Assembly (NCBI GenBank): GCA_947462335.1
Contig: OX381714.1
Span: forward strand, 55,721,800-55,785,799
From: Harmothoe impar
Taxonomy: Eukaryota; Annelida; Polychaeta; Phyllodocida; Polynoidae
DNA: 64,000 nt
Direction of reading: 5' to 3'
This document shows positions 41,470 to 52,709 of the stretch, in pieces (position 1 is the stretch's first letter; the number at the start of each line of letters is the position of its first letter). A program made the position numbers and the translations under genes. Below the pieces are notes generated by a model, which did not search any database, was not told the origin of the DNA, and saw only the letters and a program-made list of their open reading frames with translations.

Positions 41470-41643
41470 AGAACGTTCACAAATGACGTCACCAGAAAGG
41501 GGGTGTCTTTGTGTTGATTGACAAATCGTGAACCAAACCATACATTTCTTTAGGTTAATTTACCCGAAAAAAAAAAGTGCCAAGCGGATAGGAGGATCTT
41601 GAAAGAGGACCCAAACTGCGGGGCAACATTCGTGAACGTTCTC
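41470..41643. mobile_element. GTTCACAAATGACGTCACC-family element, complete
   Basis: GAACGTTCACAAATGACGTC at left and ATTCGTGAACGTTCTC at right. Confidence 0.7.
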
Positions 41644-41869
41644 ATGATGCATTGCTATGCGTGTAGTTATGGCAACATAGTATATCCACCCCCTACATTT
41701 TGACATGTTCCGTCAATGTGGCTTCCCCGTGCAGCTAACGCTATACCTCTATACCTACTACTCCTTTCCCAGCCTCCTCCGGCATCTGGTTTACCTCGTG
41801 CCACCTTTTTTACCTCCACCACAGAACATGTGTTGACCCGGGCCAGAAGGCAGTAGCTACTTCTTAAAT

Positions 41870-42870
41870 CAGTGACCACTGAAACCAAACTGATTCACCA
41901 CTTCATATTTCAATATGCACTGATCCATCACTCCCAAAACTACTGATCCCCCACTGCTTTATTCAGTGCACACCCAGTAGTCCACTGAACTTCCACTGCT
42001 ATCTCTTTGTCAGATGATGGGCTATTTCCAGGGCTACTGATCCAACACTTCTGGGACATAGTCACCAGGGCGAGTGTCAGTGAAATTCAGTAGTCACTGA
42101 TTCAATACTGACATACTGGTACTTATGGCCTACTTTTATTTGGGTTACTAGACACATTCAAATCTGACAGTTACACAGAATGCGCCAGAACCCAGTGGGA
42201 CCAACAGAGAAACACATAGGGAGCATATTTTACAGAAATATTCTGACAAGGAGGCTACTCAATCTTACAAGAATGGACATACAATACATTCAAGACCCTG
42301 TGATCACAGTGCACTACTTGAAATAGAATTAGGAATTGACTATTGTAAGTAAATCACACAAACCTGTTCTCACACTAACAGCCTCATTCTTTCTATTGGG
42401 CCAACATCTTGAAAGGCCCTTTGAATTGTACATGTATATACATTTCTATATCCACTGATTGCTCACCTTAGCATCAGTACTACTGATGCCACACTGCTAC
42501 AGCAGTGCTTCATCAGTAGTCCACTGGTCAGCTACTGCTAATGCAGTGGTTACTCAGTAGTACTGATCCAATACTGCCACAAGCCCAGTTTGCTATGGGC
42601 TACAACACCTACTGAATAGCCACTGCTGCAGCAGTGCTAAATCAGTAGGCTACTGATCAAGCACTACCACCTCATTTACATATTTCGGACATACTGATCC
42701 ACTACTGCTTGCAGACTGATCTTACACTGCTCTATCACTGGACCACTACTACCCTGGTCTGTAATGTTAGGCAGTAGACAGGCAGTGGATGCTGATTGGG
42801 CACTGTTACTGACACTGTTTCAACACTGTAGCACTACTGCCACACTCCACTGTTTTAGCACTGGTTTAAC
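41870..42870. repeat. Cryptic repeat array of CACTGCT / ACTGATCC / CAGTAG words
   Basis: For about 1 kb the sequence is built from irregularly spaced 5-8 bp words: CACTG, ACTGATC, CAGTAG, CACTGCT and complements (GCAGTGG, GATCAGT). No fixed unit length is evident by eye. Confidence 0.7.
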
Positions 42871-42899
42871 ACTGTCCTTCCACTGCATTCTGGCCCGGG

Positions 42900-43300
42900 G
42901 AGAGTTAAGTACACCTCTGCCTGCCCACCTGCCACTCAACTACTGTACTCTAAGGGGTATGCTCCTATAGGCAGCCATCTTGTCCCCCACCGACATACAT
43001 CTCTATTTTGTTCCCCACCCACCTACCTCTATGTTACTGTACTGTAGCCATTTTGCCCTTCCCCTGCCACTCAGTTAGTGTAGCTGGTCTGCCCCCACAG
43101 GCCGCCATTTTGTCCCCTTCTGCCACTTAACTACTGTACTGTAACTGTTCTGCCCTAACAGGCCACCATCTTGTCCCCTCCTGCATCCCAGTTACTGGAC
43201 TGTAGCTGGTCTGCCCCATAGACCTCCATTTTGTCCCACCACCGCCACTCAACTACTGTGTTGTAGGGGTGTGCCCCTATAGGCCGCCATATTGTCACTT
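42900..43300. repeat. Minisatellite with CCGCCATNTTGTCCC units
   Basis: Five to six units of about 60-75 bp, each with TACTGTACTGTAG, a TCTGCCC block, then AGGCCGCCATTTTGTCCCC, then CTGCCACTCAACTAC or variants. Confidence 0.8.
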
Positions 43301-44060
43301 TTCTCGAGATCCCTACACTCAAAAAGTAAACTCGTCTGCAGACTCTTCTAAGTGACAAGAGAGTGGGGCCTCTAGCTGTAGTTGTCAGATAGAAGATACA
43401 CTTGGTATGTGCCAGCCCAAAACCTGACTCATGCCAGATCTAGACTCGTCAACCAGGGTCTGATTCAGGATTTTCCCTGTAGGTGGCATCAGTATAACAT
43501 GCATTCTGTATAAAATTGGGATAGGAATTGCATAATTTCTATGTTGATTTTAATCATATTTATGGGTTTGATTGATTGCTTGATTGATTTGTTTAACGTC
43601 CAGACGTACATCAAGTACCTCACGGGACATCTCAAGTTGGCAAGGAGTCATCCACAAATAGTGGTATGGGAATACACATTCATGTTATGGAGAATCCTGA
43701 GATTTATCTATTGGGGATGCTATAAAGGGTAAAGGAATCAATGTTTTGATATAATTGAGACAAAACAAATATGTAGGGCACATACACCTCTTTTGTGGTT
43801 ATTTCTTTGGTACAATAGCTGCAAGGAAACTCCCATTGGTATGACATCCACATATGTGTTAGCAGTCTGTAACTAAAGGGTAGAAATACTCTCAATATAG
43901 ACTTGGGGATATGGCAGGAATTCCCCTTACCTACATACCTCTATGTTTGTATGAATTTGCTATTATAAACCTCAAAAATATAGACAGACATGAACAACAA
44001 TTATGCCTAGGCAGAACCCAGTTAGCTCCACCTGCAGTGAAGTAGAGGTTATATTGCACA
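43301..44060. other. Intron 1 sequence with a SINE-like patch
   Basis: TTGATTGATTTGTTTAACGTCC at about 43571-43592 (two overlapping words) resembles a short repeat I associate with mollusc genomes. Otherwise nothing recognised. Confidence 0.35.
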
Positions 44061-44062
44061 GG

Positions 44063-44280
44063 TTAACCCTCTAAGGGGTGCATAGTGCTTTAAGGTGCCA
44101 TGCTCTATGTGATCATAATACATGAATTCAGCCTTGGCAAGTATACTCGCTGTTGATTCATTTCCAAAGGGTGCATGAATGCAGGCTTGGCGAATAGACT
44201 CACCAGGGCTACATTCATGCATCATGCTGACAAAGGGATTCAAGCACATTTAAAGCAGTTTGCAGCCAATAAAGGGTTAA
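44063..44280. mobile_element. piggyBac-like TTAA hairpin MITE, complete
   Basis: TTAACCCTCTAAGGGGTGCA at left and AATAAAGGGTTAA at right, with exact TTAA flanks at both ends. Confidence 0.75.
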
Positions 44281-44963
44281 CTATTCTGGGTTGTGAATTT
44301 GACGACCTTAGACTTGTCACTTGGAGTGGGCCACTGCCTGGGCTAACATTGTCAATTAGATGACCCTAGTCTTGTCTTGTGGGATGGTAACCGGACAGTT
44401 CATCAAATAGACAACCTTTAACTCGTTTATTTTATGACCGTCACTTTAAAGACCCTAAACTCTTCTTATAAGACGACCTTTTGACAAGTTTGGATCCCTT
44501 CATTTTATCAGTGTATGTGATTATCATTACCTAGCATTGTACAGTGGAATCTGTTTATAAGGAGGGCCTTTTGGCAAGGCAAGTTTGCTACTTATAAGCA
44601 CTGCTCCTTGTAACCAATACTAAATATAGAGAGAATGGGCGATTTGGGAAATGGAAACATGACAGGAAGTTCCTTATATTAGTCCTCCTTTTAACGAGAT
44701 TTCACTGTATAATGAAAGATAGTCAAGCTCATTTTTCGCTGTGAATGGCACGGAGGCATGCATTCAACCTGCCACACCCCTATAGACCGCCTAGACATGA
44801 AGCGGCATCGTCGTGGTGGATATACTTAAATTAAGTTGACAAGTGCTGCATGTTTTATATGTAGGGGTCTAGTCGCCAAGTCATACAAATGTATGATTGA
44901 TAAACTATACGTGTAGAGGGAGTGTATTTGTAATAAATCACCGACTGCCTCTTTTCTACTGTA
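44281..44963. other. Intron 1 sequence, weak internal repetition
   Basis: Diverged GACGACCTTAGACTTGTC-like words recur at 44298-44490. No exon. Confidence 0.4.
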
Positions 44964-45280
44964 TTAAGGGAGTGTTCATTTCTTAATTACAGGGGGGTGG
45001 TGAGATTTCATGCAGAGGGGCAAAAATCTTTTATGCCCCCCCCTCGAGAGCGCGTGGAACGTTTTGTGCGCCCCCTCGCTGAAGGCAGCGAAAAACTTTT
45101 TCGCCATGCCCCCTTTGGACTATAGTAACGCGAGGGATTTTTTTGCTAAAAAGGGGCTAAATTTTTACGCCCCGCCCCCCCTCAAGAGGGTTCAAAATTT
45201 TTTACAACCCCCCCCCCCTCAGGAGGGATCGGAAATTTTTACACCCCCCCCCCTGTAACTAATAAATGAACACTCCCTAA
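44964..45280. mobile_element. Inverted-repeat element, TTAAGGGAGTGTTCATT ends
   Basis: TTAAGGGAGTGTTCATTTCT and TAAATGAACACTCCCTAA are inverted. The interior has repeated CCCCCCTC...AAATTTTTTA-like units. A single related end lies at about 28253. Confidence 0.75.
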
Positions 45281-45768
45281 GTGTAAGGTGTTAGGATAGC
45301 ATGGACGGATTACTGTCGTGGGGGGTCTGAGGCAATGCCTCTTGGCTATCAGCCGGCCTGTAGATAGGAAGGGCAGGACGGGTGTGGACCACTTTCCACG
45401 AGTCTCATCAATGTGTCTCTGTGCACATTTGTGTTGGTCTACAGGCATGGTATCTACTGTGCATGTATATCGAAGCCCCTGCACGTTTTTACTCAGCAAA
45501 CTCCACAGCTTTTAAAACAGTTTTTCCCCTCAACCTAAAGGAGGGTGTCATCTGTTTAAAATACAAGATTATCTACATATTTTCGCTCTCTCTATGTTAG
45601 GCCTCCAGAAATCCGTGTCTGTCTTTGAGGGTGACGTCCCTTTTTGCGCTAAGTGCAGGGACTGTGATGCACAGTGACAACCTCTGGGGTCAATGCATCA
45701 TGCTGACCACGCAATATCATTTACCATGTGGTTTCTGTGTGGTGCAGACTTTAATACACATTTACCAA
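45281..45768. other. Intron 1 sequence, no gene
   Basis: Nothing recognised. Confidence 0.4.
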
Positions 45769-45969
45769 TTAACCCTTTAATGGCCGCATAGTTTTCTTTC
45801 ATGCATTATTACTTTTATCGCCATTCTGAGTAGCTTACAAGGGTTGCATTCAAGCATTCAACCATCATACCCTTCACTTCAGGGTCCATATACCTCAACG
45901 GGCCGTTATGATGCATGCATGCAGTCCTGGTGAGTAGACATTAAATCGCTCTGCGGCCCTTAAAGGGTC
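45769..45969. mobile_element. piggyBac-like TTAA hairpin MITE
   Basis: TTAACCCTTTAATGGCCGCA at left and CTCTGCGGCCCTTAAAGG at right; internal hairpins shortened. Confidence 0.7.
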
Positions 45970-46209
45970 AGGACCAGAGGTAGCACTGCCCATCCCATGC
46001 CCAGGCCCTACCCTGGCGGCCTGGGATCAGCACAAGTCTGTTTGTATATCTGGGGGCACATGTATCTGCTGTAGGACCACATGGCCCTGGGAGCCGGGAT
46101 TAGCCAGGATTAGCCTAATTAGAAGATCTGTCGTGAGAGATATTGGATTAGCCTATGCTACAGCCAGATACGTCTGTAAATGTTGCAATAGGTGACTCCC
46201 GGGCGAATG

Positions 46210-46337
46210 CACAGCCAAAAATAATTATCTCATTTCAAGAAAATAAGATAAGTAAACTCACCAGGCGGACAAATGACAAGAAAGATTGTTTTCTTTAAAA
46301 TAGTCGTTTGTCATTCATAATTATCTTTGGTTGTGTG
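46210..46337. mobile_element. CACAGCCAAAAATAATTATC foldback, copy 2
   Basis: The left arm through GGCGGACAAATGAC is inverted against GTCATTCATAATTATCTTTG then GTTGTGTG. Confidence 0.75.
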
Positions 46338-48350
46338 GTTGGTATTTTATTCAATATTTTAAGCACATATATACCTTGATCTACCTTACATATTTCAATA
46401 TCCATCGCTTCTAATGATCGCACTGGCTTCCCTTCTTTACTGCGTGTAGCTTCCTTAGCTGACTAAGTGTGAATGGCGTTGCTATGGAAACGGTGGTACT
46501 TCAAAGGATACCAGAGGTAGGAGAAGATAAAGCTGAGTCAGCGAAACAAAGCCGCCGGGGGTGGTGTGTAATGTAGGGGGGGGGGGTGTAGGGGGGGGGG
46601 GGTACTGGAGGTGTTGTGGACGTGGCAGGGTGTTTTGACTGCGCCACACAACCAAAGACAAAGGGTTCTATAATCCTTATCTCTTTCCTCTTGCTCTCTA
46701 ATACACAAAACCCCAGCTTCCTCTACATAAGCCACAGCCTAGAACCCCAGTCTAGAACCCTCTAGAACCTTCTGCATGTGGTGCTTCGGCAGTGCATTCT
46801 GACATATGGGTGTGAGATACATTTGTACTGACGTTTTACGTTTTGAATGTGGATTCATCGACCCTGTCGCAGGGAATTTGCTAAATATTGAAAGAAATTG
46901 GCATAATTTCGAAGGAAATTCTCATAATCAAATTCAAATATTCTTGCGAAAAAGCAGGAAGTTTGCAAAACCAGGAGAAGTGGTTTCTCTGATTTCTCCC
47001 GCTGTTGGCATGTCTAACTAAATAACCCACATACCCCTTACCATGGCAGTGCAGAGCTAGTATATATCATTGCCTTTCTTTTTATACATATAGATTCTTT
47101 ACTGTCTACAATGTACAGTTTTACAAAAAACATTTTCACCAACAGGACATTTGGTCCTGCGAATTTTCAATGTTGCAGGACCGAATACTCATATATCTGA
47201 TGATGTATGTATATTAAGTATTAAAAGTATTATCCATTAGAATTACATTATATTTGTAATCATTAATGGCCAAATTAGGATGTAGACATAGTTTTATGCA
47301 GTATATTGTCATAGATATTTCAGCTTTAGAAATCCAAATAAATTATTATAGTTGGAGTTGGAGGGACACATGTCAACTGTATATGTTGTTCATTTCACTT
47401 TTATATTAAAGGCTTATACATTACAGTGTACAAATGTACCAGCTGGTTCTGTACGTCTCAGTGGGAATGATACAGAGAGATGCACAGATTCTATTTGAGT
47501 TCAATGTCTAATATTTTGATAAATGCAATTTATTAATGTCCAGTCTATGGCATATATGCCTACAAAGTTCATGTATGCATTGTACGCGTCAAAGAGAAAT
47601 AGTATGCATTGAGCAGCATTCCGAAATCCAACGATGGGGCGTCTTCCTCTTAAAGGGACCAGGCATTGACTGCTATGTTCAATGTACAAATGTACAATGG
47701 GGGCTCAAGCCTCAACATACTGGTACATGAATCCAGTACTATTTGGAATGTGAGTTCAACTATGTTCTATAAATGTATACATATTCATATCATATATATA
47801 TACCTTGACTTTACAGCCCTCCTTATATTATTGGTTTGTGGATGGAATACTTATCCATGATGGATGTATAGACCTGTGTTTATATTTGTGGTCTGTGAGT
47901 TGGTCATGATAACGGAAGGACTGCTATACTCCTGCATGCATCCTCTATAGTGGAGGGAGCACTCGCCCATTCCTGTGGGCGCCCCCCCCCCCCCCCCCCA
48001 TACCCCCCTCCACCCCCACCAGTCTGCAGGCCCCTGAGCATCGCCATCTGCTCCGAGCTGCTCGCCCAGTGGCGCCCCCTGCCTCACTAATTTAGTCTGC
48101 ATTCTGCCACTTTTGAGACGACCCCCAAGAAAATCCCAAACAGCGCCCAACCCCACCACCCGGCGTTCTCTACACTGCCTATACTGCCTATACTGAATGG
48201 GAATTTCTGCCAGAGGTTTTCCTCTTCTGTAGGTGACAGCTAAGGCTTGTTACACATACATATTCAGAAAGCATTTTAAGAGAGATTCCACCTGTACGGT
48301 GGTACAGAGAATAGTTGCTGGGGAAATGAATGTAGATAAAATGCACCTAC
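46338..48350. other. Intron 1 sequence, 5' end (gene direction)
   Basis: It ends on the minus strand at the GTAGGT donor 48345-48350. Poly-G at about 46578-46602 and poly-C at 47983-47999. No exon or element family recognised. Confidence 0.45.
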
Positions 48351-48437
48351 CGCTGGTGAAGATTCTTGAATCCAGACTGTCAACAAGAGCAAAACAGTCA
48401 ATGCAGTCTGGATGGAAAGGGCGTTTTCCCCTGCCAT
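48351..48437 (-). CDS. COL4A: Collagen IV alpha chain, exon 1 (signal peptide)
   Basis: 29 codons on the minus strand from ATG 48435-48437 to the phase-0 GTAGGT donor at 48345-48350. The peptide opens MAGENALSIQ, has the hydrophobic core ALTVLLLLTVWI, and ends QESSPA, a normal secretory signal layout. It splices in phase to the 7S cysteine exon at 39177-39242. The ATG was chosen because it places the hydrophobic core 12 residues in; an upstream in-frame ATG (48462-48464) would add nine residues. Intron 1 is 9.1 kb, and a long first intron separating the signal peptide is usual for collagen IV genes. Assignment depends on the phase match, since the signal peptide alone is not diagnostic. Confidence 0.75.
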
Positions 48438-49503
48438 GGTCCAGCAAGGCAACGCCACACACACTCCAATAAAAGCTTACTTGTCCTAGGGGAGGGGACC
48501 GATGACCATCCTCCCTAGTAGCGCCTGGATATCACAACTTTTCCCTATGTTTGCAGCCCTGTGTCCGCAACTTACATTTCCACCATCTTGGCAGTGCAAG
48601 ACTCGCACATGCTGCGGCAGACTCCCCGACACGGCCCCTTCACTCACCTCCGCGCACTACTTTCCTGATATTATAAGTCCCAATGTGGCAGGAAGTTGTA
48701 GCCTCCTGTTGATTAAAACTGAGAAATCTTAGTAGATGTAGTGTATAGTATAGATGAACAAGACAACTATGGTAGAAGATACATGAACTAAGCAGGGGTA
48801 GTTTTCTAATAGACAGGTGATATTGGGACTACATGGGATCGCGGAGTGATAAATCCCTACACTCCTCCAGCATCCACTGGAGGCTGGAGGCCGCCCCCTC
48901 ACCCCCATGACCTGTCAATCAAACTGCCCCATGCCCTTATCTGGCACCAGATTAGACTCAAATCCGGCCTACCCTGGACCCTTCTACCAGGCTGCCTTTA
49001 TCTAATCCTGCAGCTTCTGCTGTGGATAATCCCAGCACACACACACAGACCACCCCTCTATCAGTTGTTTATTTTATCAGCGGCAGCGCGGCATTCCTGC
49101 GTCTTATCTTGCCACTTTGATGCGCGTCCAGCGTCCCTCACCAAATTCTCCCAACCCGCGGGGTCCGGCCGTGGAGGAGGCCCCGCCCACTCGCCTCCTA
49201 GTGAGGGACTTGTGTTGGCCTCAGTGGAAGACGCGGACGGAGGCTCAAGTCGGTTGTCGGTCCGTCTCCACGGCAGGATTTACAGGACGAGTTGTGGTCG
49301 TCCAGAGACGCCTCAGGAGACGCTGGACAACACGGCGGACATTGGGACAGTTGGAGGAGAGAGTTTTACAGAGTTTGGAGACCGCCACTGGGGAGCGGTC
49401 AGGGGTGTGATTAACGTGCACGTATCTGTGAGACACACGTGAACACAAGGGTACATGAGTAGCGGACAGTGCACACTCCGCTAGCAGAGACTCGAGCCGC
49501 ACC
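48438..49503. promoter_or_regulatory. Shared intergenic promoter region of two divergent genes
   Basis: 1,066 bp separate the two start codons. The right half is CpG-rich. Four TTATC (GATA-type) words lie at 48938, 48998, 49075 and 49104, and a YY1-like CCACCATCTTGG at 48590-48601. No clear TATA box lies near either ATG. A 198-codon open frame (48846-49442) here is composition-driven. COL4A1/COL4A2 pairs are known to share bidirectional promoters; the same role here is inferred from the layout. Confidence 0.6.
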
Positions 49504-49538
49504 ATGGACAACACCGGCTCCAGGCTCCAACAAGTCTG
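49504..49538 (+). CDS. Probable partner collagen IV gene, exon 1 (start of signal peptide)
   Basis: The ATG has the strong context ACCATGG. Eleven codons and two bases (MDNTGSRLQQV plus TG) precede a GTGAGT donor at 49539-49544. They join in frame to exon 2 at 49695 to give a complete signal peptide. No collagen repeat is present in this exon, so the product is inferred from position: it is transcribed away from the minus-strand collagen IV gene, as in COL4A1/COL4A2 pairs. Any other secreted or membrane protein is possible. Confidence 0.6.
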
Positions 49539-49694
49539 GTGAGTACTCTTAATATTAATACCATCCAACACTCTTTGACCTTGTATAAACCTCATGAAAT
49601 ATTAGCTTTTTACTAGACCCGATTTTATTAAGAGTAGAGGTAATATTGGCATCAGAATCTGCCCCTCTCACTCTCCTCTCTCATCCTGTTGCAG

Positions 49695-49740
49695 GCTTGC
49701 GGCGGCTGTGTTATGCCTAGTTGTAGCCAGTGCACGCGCG
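49695..49740 (+). CDS. Probable partner collagen IV gene, exon 2 (rest of signal peptide)
   Basis: A 46-bp exon between TTGCAG and GTAAGT. With the TG from exon 1 it reads WLAAAVLCLVVASARA, a hydrophobic core ending in the signal-peptidase-like ASARA, and stops in phase 0. The mature protein would therefore begin with the next exon, just as the minus-strand gene starts its 7S cluster with a phase-0 exon. I looked for a plus-strand Cys-rich or Gly-X-Y exon in 49741-64000 and found none, so the following intron is longer than 14 kb or the exon escaped notice. Confidence 0.62.
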
Positions 49741-51024
49741 GTAAGTACACATTATCTAATAAAACCATTTATATCTGGGAATAGCCACACATCTCCCCTT
49801 TCCATCTGCAAAATATGAATGCATGTTACTGAGGGGAAGTAGGTCTAAAACGCCTGAGAAGTCACCCTCTGGTCGCGGTACCAGAACGCCAAGATGGGTG
49901 GTAAACCCAGGGGTCGTCTCAAAAGTCATGAATATGGTCTTGAAGCGGCTGCTGCGCTGGCAGTGAAGGAGGCTGGGTGGGGTGTGGGTGAGCGGGGACG
50001 GGGAGGGGAGGGGAGGGGTGGAGAGGAGGGGGGGGGGGGGTCTCTGGAGGAAACTGTTGGGGGAGGTGGCAGGGAAGAGGTTGCATGGAGGTGGTCGGTG
50101 GGTGGGTGGGTGGGGTGCAGTGGGGGCCACACGGAGCCCTGTCCCCCTCAATACCCAGTGTTTATAGCGGCCCTGCCTCTCTTGTCGGGGAACACCAGGG
50201 TAGAATATACACTAACTCATCCCGAGATGAAATATCAGGTTTTGCCCTACTTCCACCTTCCCCTCCCCCCTTCCCACACCTCCCCCGTCCACTGCCAGGT
50301 GCATTTCTAGGAAGCAGGAGTATGAGGGAAACCTAGCCCTGAATACGTGGGCTATAGTGTAGGGTGTAGAGGGTGTAGAGGTATAGAGGGGACTGCCTCT
50401 GCATAATGTCTACACTAGAGTTACTCAGAATATACCTGTATACCAACTGATAGACTTCCCACCTTACATTTCAGTATGATTCTCTATGGAAAACTGCCCC
50501 AAATCAGAGGTTTTGTTCCGCCGCATTTTGAAAAGTTAAAATGTGAAAATGTTTCCCCTGCCTTGTAACTCAAAACTGCATCATGAGACATCATGCAATA
50601 ATGCTACTGTTATAACCACTTTAGTTTTATTCTAATTAAATGATTATTGCCTTCTCCAATTTAATCTGAAGCAAACTATAGCCACTATAAAGGACTTTCA
50701 TTGGCACACACGATGTAACATCTTCAAATAGTGATGCCACTCCTCCGCTTGGACTCCACCAACTCAGTTTCAAAATTTCTACTATCTATTCACCCTATCA
50801 ACTTTTACCCTGGGATTATATCATATTAATTCCCAAACTTCTAATGAATATCACCCCATACAGCAGGTAAGATATTCTAGGCAGTCATCTTGATCTTATT
50901 TGACAGGAAGTGGGTTACAACTGCTAGTTTGACCCAAAAGCAGAGTGGCTCTGATGCCAAGGTATACACCCCCCCCCCCTGGTATGAGGGCTGGTACACG
51001 ACCTGTGGGCCTAATTTCAATGGG
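49741..51024 (+). other. Intron 2 of the plus-strand gene, first part
   Basis: G-rich, CpG-poor low-complexity sequence at about 49970-50115 (GGGGAGGGGAGGGG runs). Poly-C near 50969. No exon recognised; open frames at 49756-50336 are composition-driven. Confidence 0.45.
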
Positions 51025-51449
51025 TTAACCCTTTAAGGGCAGCATAGTCCTTTAATGTACTGTGGTCTATGCTCCTTTGTCGTCGTGATGCAGGTGGCCC
51101 CAGAGGGGTCAAAAGCGGCCTGGCGACCTAGGCTTTTTTCCAGGCGACTTTTGGAAATATTTGGTTATAGGAAAAATGGTCTAAAAAGTGACTTTGTGAT
51201 CTGAGGCCCTTACTTTCGGCGATTTTCCGACCCCAGGGGCGATCCCTCTGCACCCCCACCGATCCTTGGCGAGTTATTCACCAGTTCTGCATTCATGCAT
51301 CATGTCTCTATGGGGTTGATACACTTCCAAAGGTTCGACATGATGCACCAATGAAGCAACGGCGAGTTACTCGCTAAGGCTGCATTGGTGCATCATGCCA
51401 ACAAATGCACATGAATCCTTGAGGCATCATGCGGACTTTAAAGGGTTAA
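51025..51449. mobile_element. piggyBac-like TTAA hairpin MITE with nested repeat
   Basis: TTAACCCTTTAAGGGCAGCA at left and CTTTAAAGGGTTAA at right with exact TTAA flanks. The GTCGCTTTTGACC-type repeat (inverted relative of 12660-12806) interrupts it at about 51093-51260. Confidence 0.75.
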
Positions 51450-51915
51450 TGCAAAGCACACAGGGCACCTTCCACAGAACCCAACCATTCATCTGGTCCC
51501 ACCTATACGACGTACATCTGCCACTACCTATATGACGTAGGGATATGTTCAGAAATAGCCCGAGTTCGGGTTCCTCAAAACATTTCAACCACACCAAGAG
51601 TGCAGCTGAGTTTTGACAGCTGAGCTGCAGGTTACCACTGTATGCCTCTCTTCCTGCTCCTATACCCCTCCCCCACCCCCACCTCCTCCGCCTCCAGCAC
51701 CCTACCCCTTACACCTACTACTAGTACACTGTACATACTGTGGTAGCTTGAATAAGCGCAGGCCTTGAACAAGGGAAGGGTAAATGAGAGTATTGGATGA
51801 CATTTTGTATCTTAAAGATATCCATGTCTTGTATTAGCACACTGTGGTGCCTCGAAAAATGGGGAATAGAAATTGTGCCCAGATGTAAATGTGTAATGGT
51901 AATATATTAACCTGT
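51450..51915. other. Intronic sequence, no gene
   Basis: Nothing recognised. Confidence 0.4.
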
Positions 51916-52011
51916 ACACACACCCTCAGAAAAGTGAGAGTCATTGTCGCTAAAACTACCCTCACCTGAGCGTCAGTTTTAGCGACAATGACTCTCACTT
52001 TTCTGTGTGTG
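51916..52011. mobile_element. ACACACAGAAAAGTGAGAGTC hairpin MITE, nearly perfect
   Basis: Arms CAGAAAAGTGAGAGTCATTG, then TCGCTAAAAC, are mirrored exactly by GTTTTAGCGACAATGACTCT then CACTTTTCTG. Confidence 0.85.
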
Positions 52012-52405
52012 CATTTGGCAGGATGACAGCTGTTTTTCTAATAGAAAGATTTCAATGACGTCACATCCCTGTATTATAGTCTGTCCTGTGTATAAGGCTG
52101 GTCTATTAGACTTTTAACCAAAGGCTTATACATAGGGAAATACGGTATATGCAGACATAGTACAGTGTATGTACAACTACTAGGCCTCATGTAGAAGCAG
52201 GCAGCCACCCTCACCCCATCCCCTGGCTGACTTTGGGCCGTTGCTGGGCCGTGAGCCCTCCTCCCTCAGGTTTCTTCCCCCTGTAGAGGATATATCTCAA
52301 AGCCATAACATCACAAGTAGGGGTGGCACTAAGCTAAGTCAGCGGAATAGAATATGTTTTGGAGAACTGCTTCAAGGTTATATGCGTAGGATGACAAAGA
52401 GGCTG
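52012..52405. other. Intronic sequence, no gene
   Basis: Nothing recognised. Confidence 0.4.
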
Positions 52406-52709
52406 CACAGAGAAAAGAAACAGCGTCAAAAGGGAGTCCAGGTTGCCTCCAGGATGACTCCCCTCTCTAAGGGAGTCCAGGTCGCCTAACAGAGCCTAGG
52501 TGACTCTCTGGCTGACCTAAGGGAGTCAACTGGGAGAGTCATATTGCTCTCTGGGTCATATGACTCCCCCAGGTGACTCCCTTAGGTCAGCAAGGGAGTC
52601 ACCTAGGCTCCCTTAGGCGACCTGGACTCCACTGATACCACTGATAGAGCGGAGTCATTCTAGAGGGAACCTGGACTCCCTTTTGACGCTGTTTCTTCTC
52701 TCTGTGTGG
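52406..52709. mobile_element. Foldback element of GGGAGTCACCTAGG modules, ACACAGARAA termini
   Basis: CACAGAGAAAAGAAACAGCG then TCAAAAGGGAGTCCAGGTT is mirrored by AACCTGGACTCCCTTTTGA then CGCTGTTTCTTCTCTCTG. The centre is an array of GGGAGTC/GACTCCC and AGGTGACTC words in both orientations. Confidence 0.85.

Noticed and set aside
48846..49442. 198-codon plus-strand ORF between the two collagen-type genes
   Set aside because: It lies in CpG-rich DNA, has no domain or signal features, and overlaps the expected promoter and 5' UTR. It is most likely a chance open frame.
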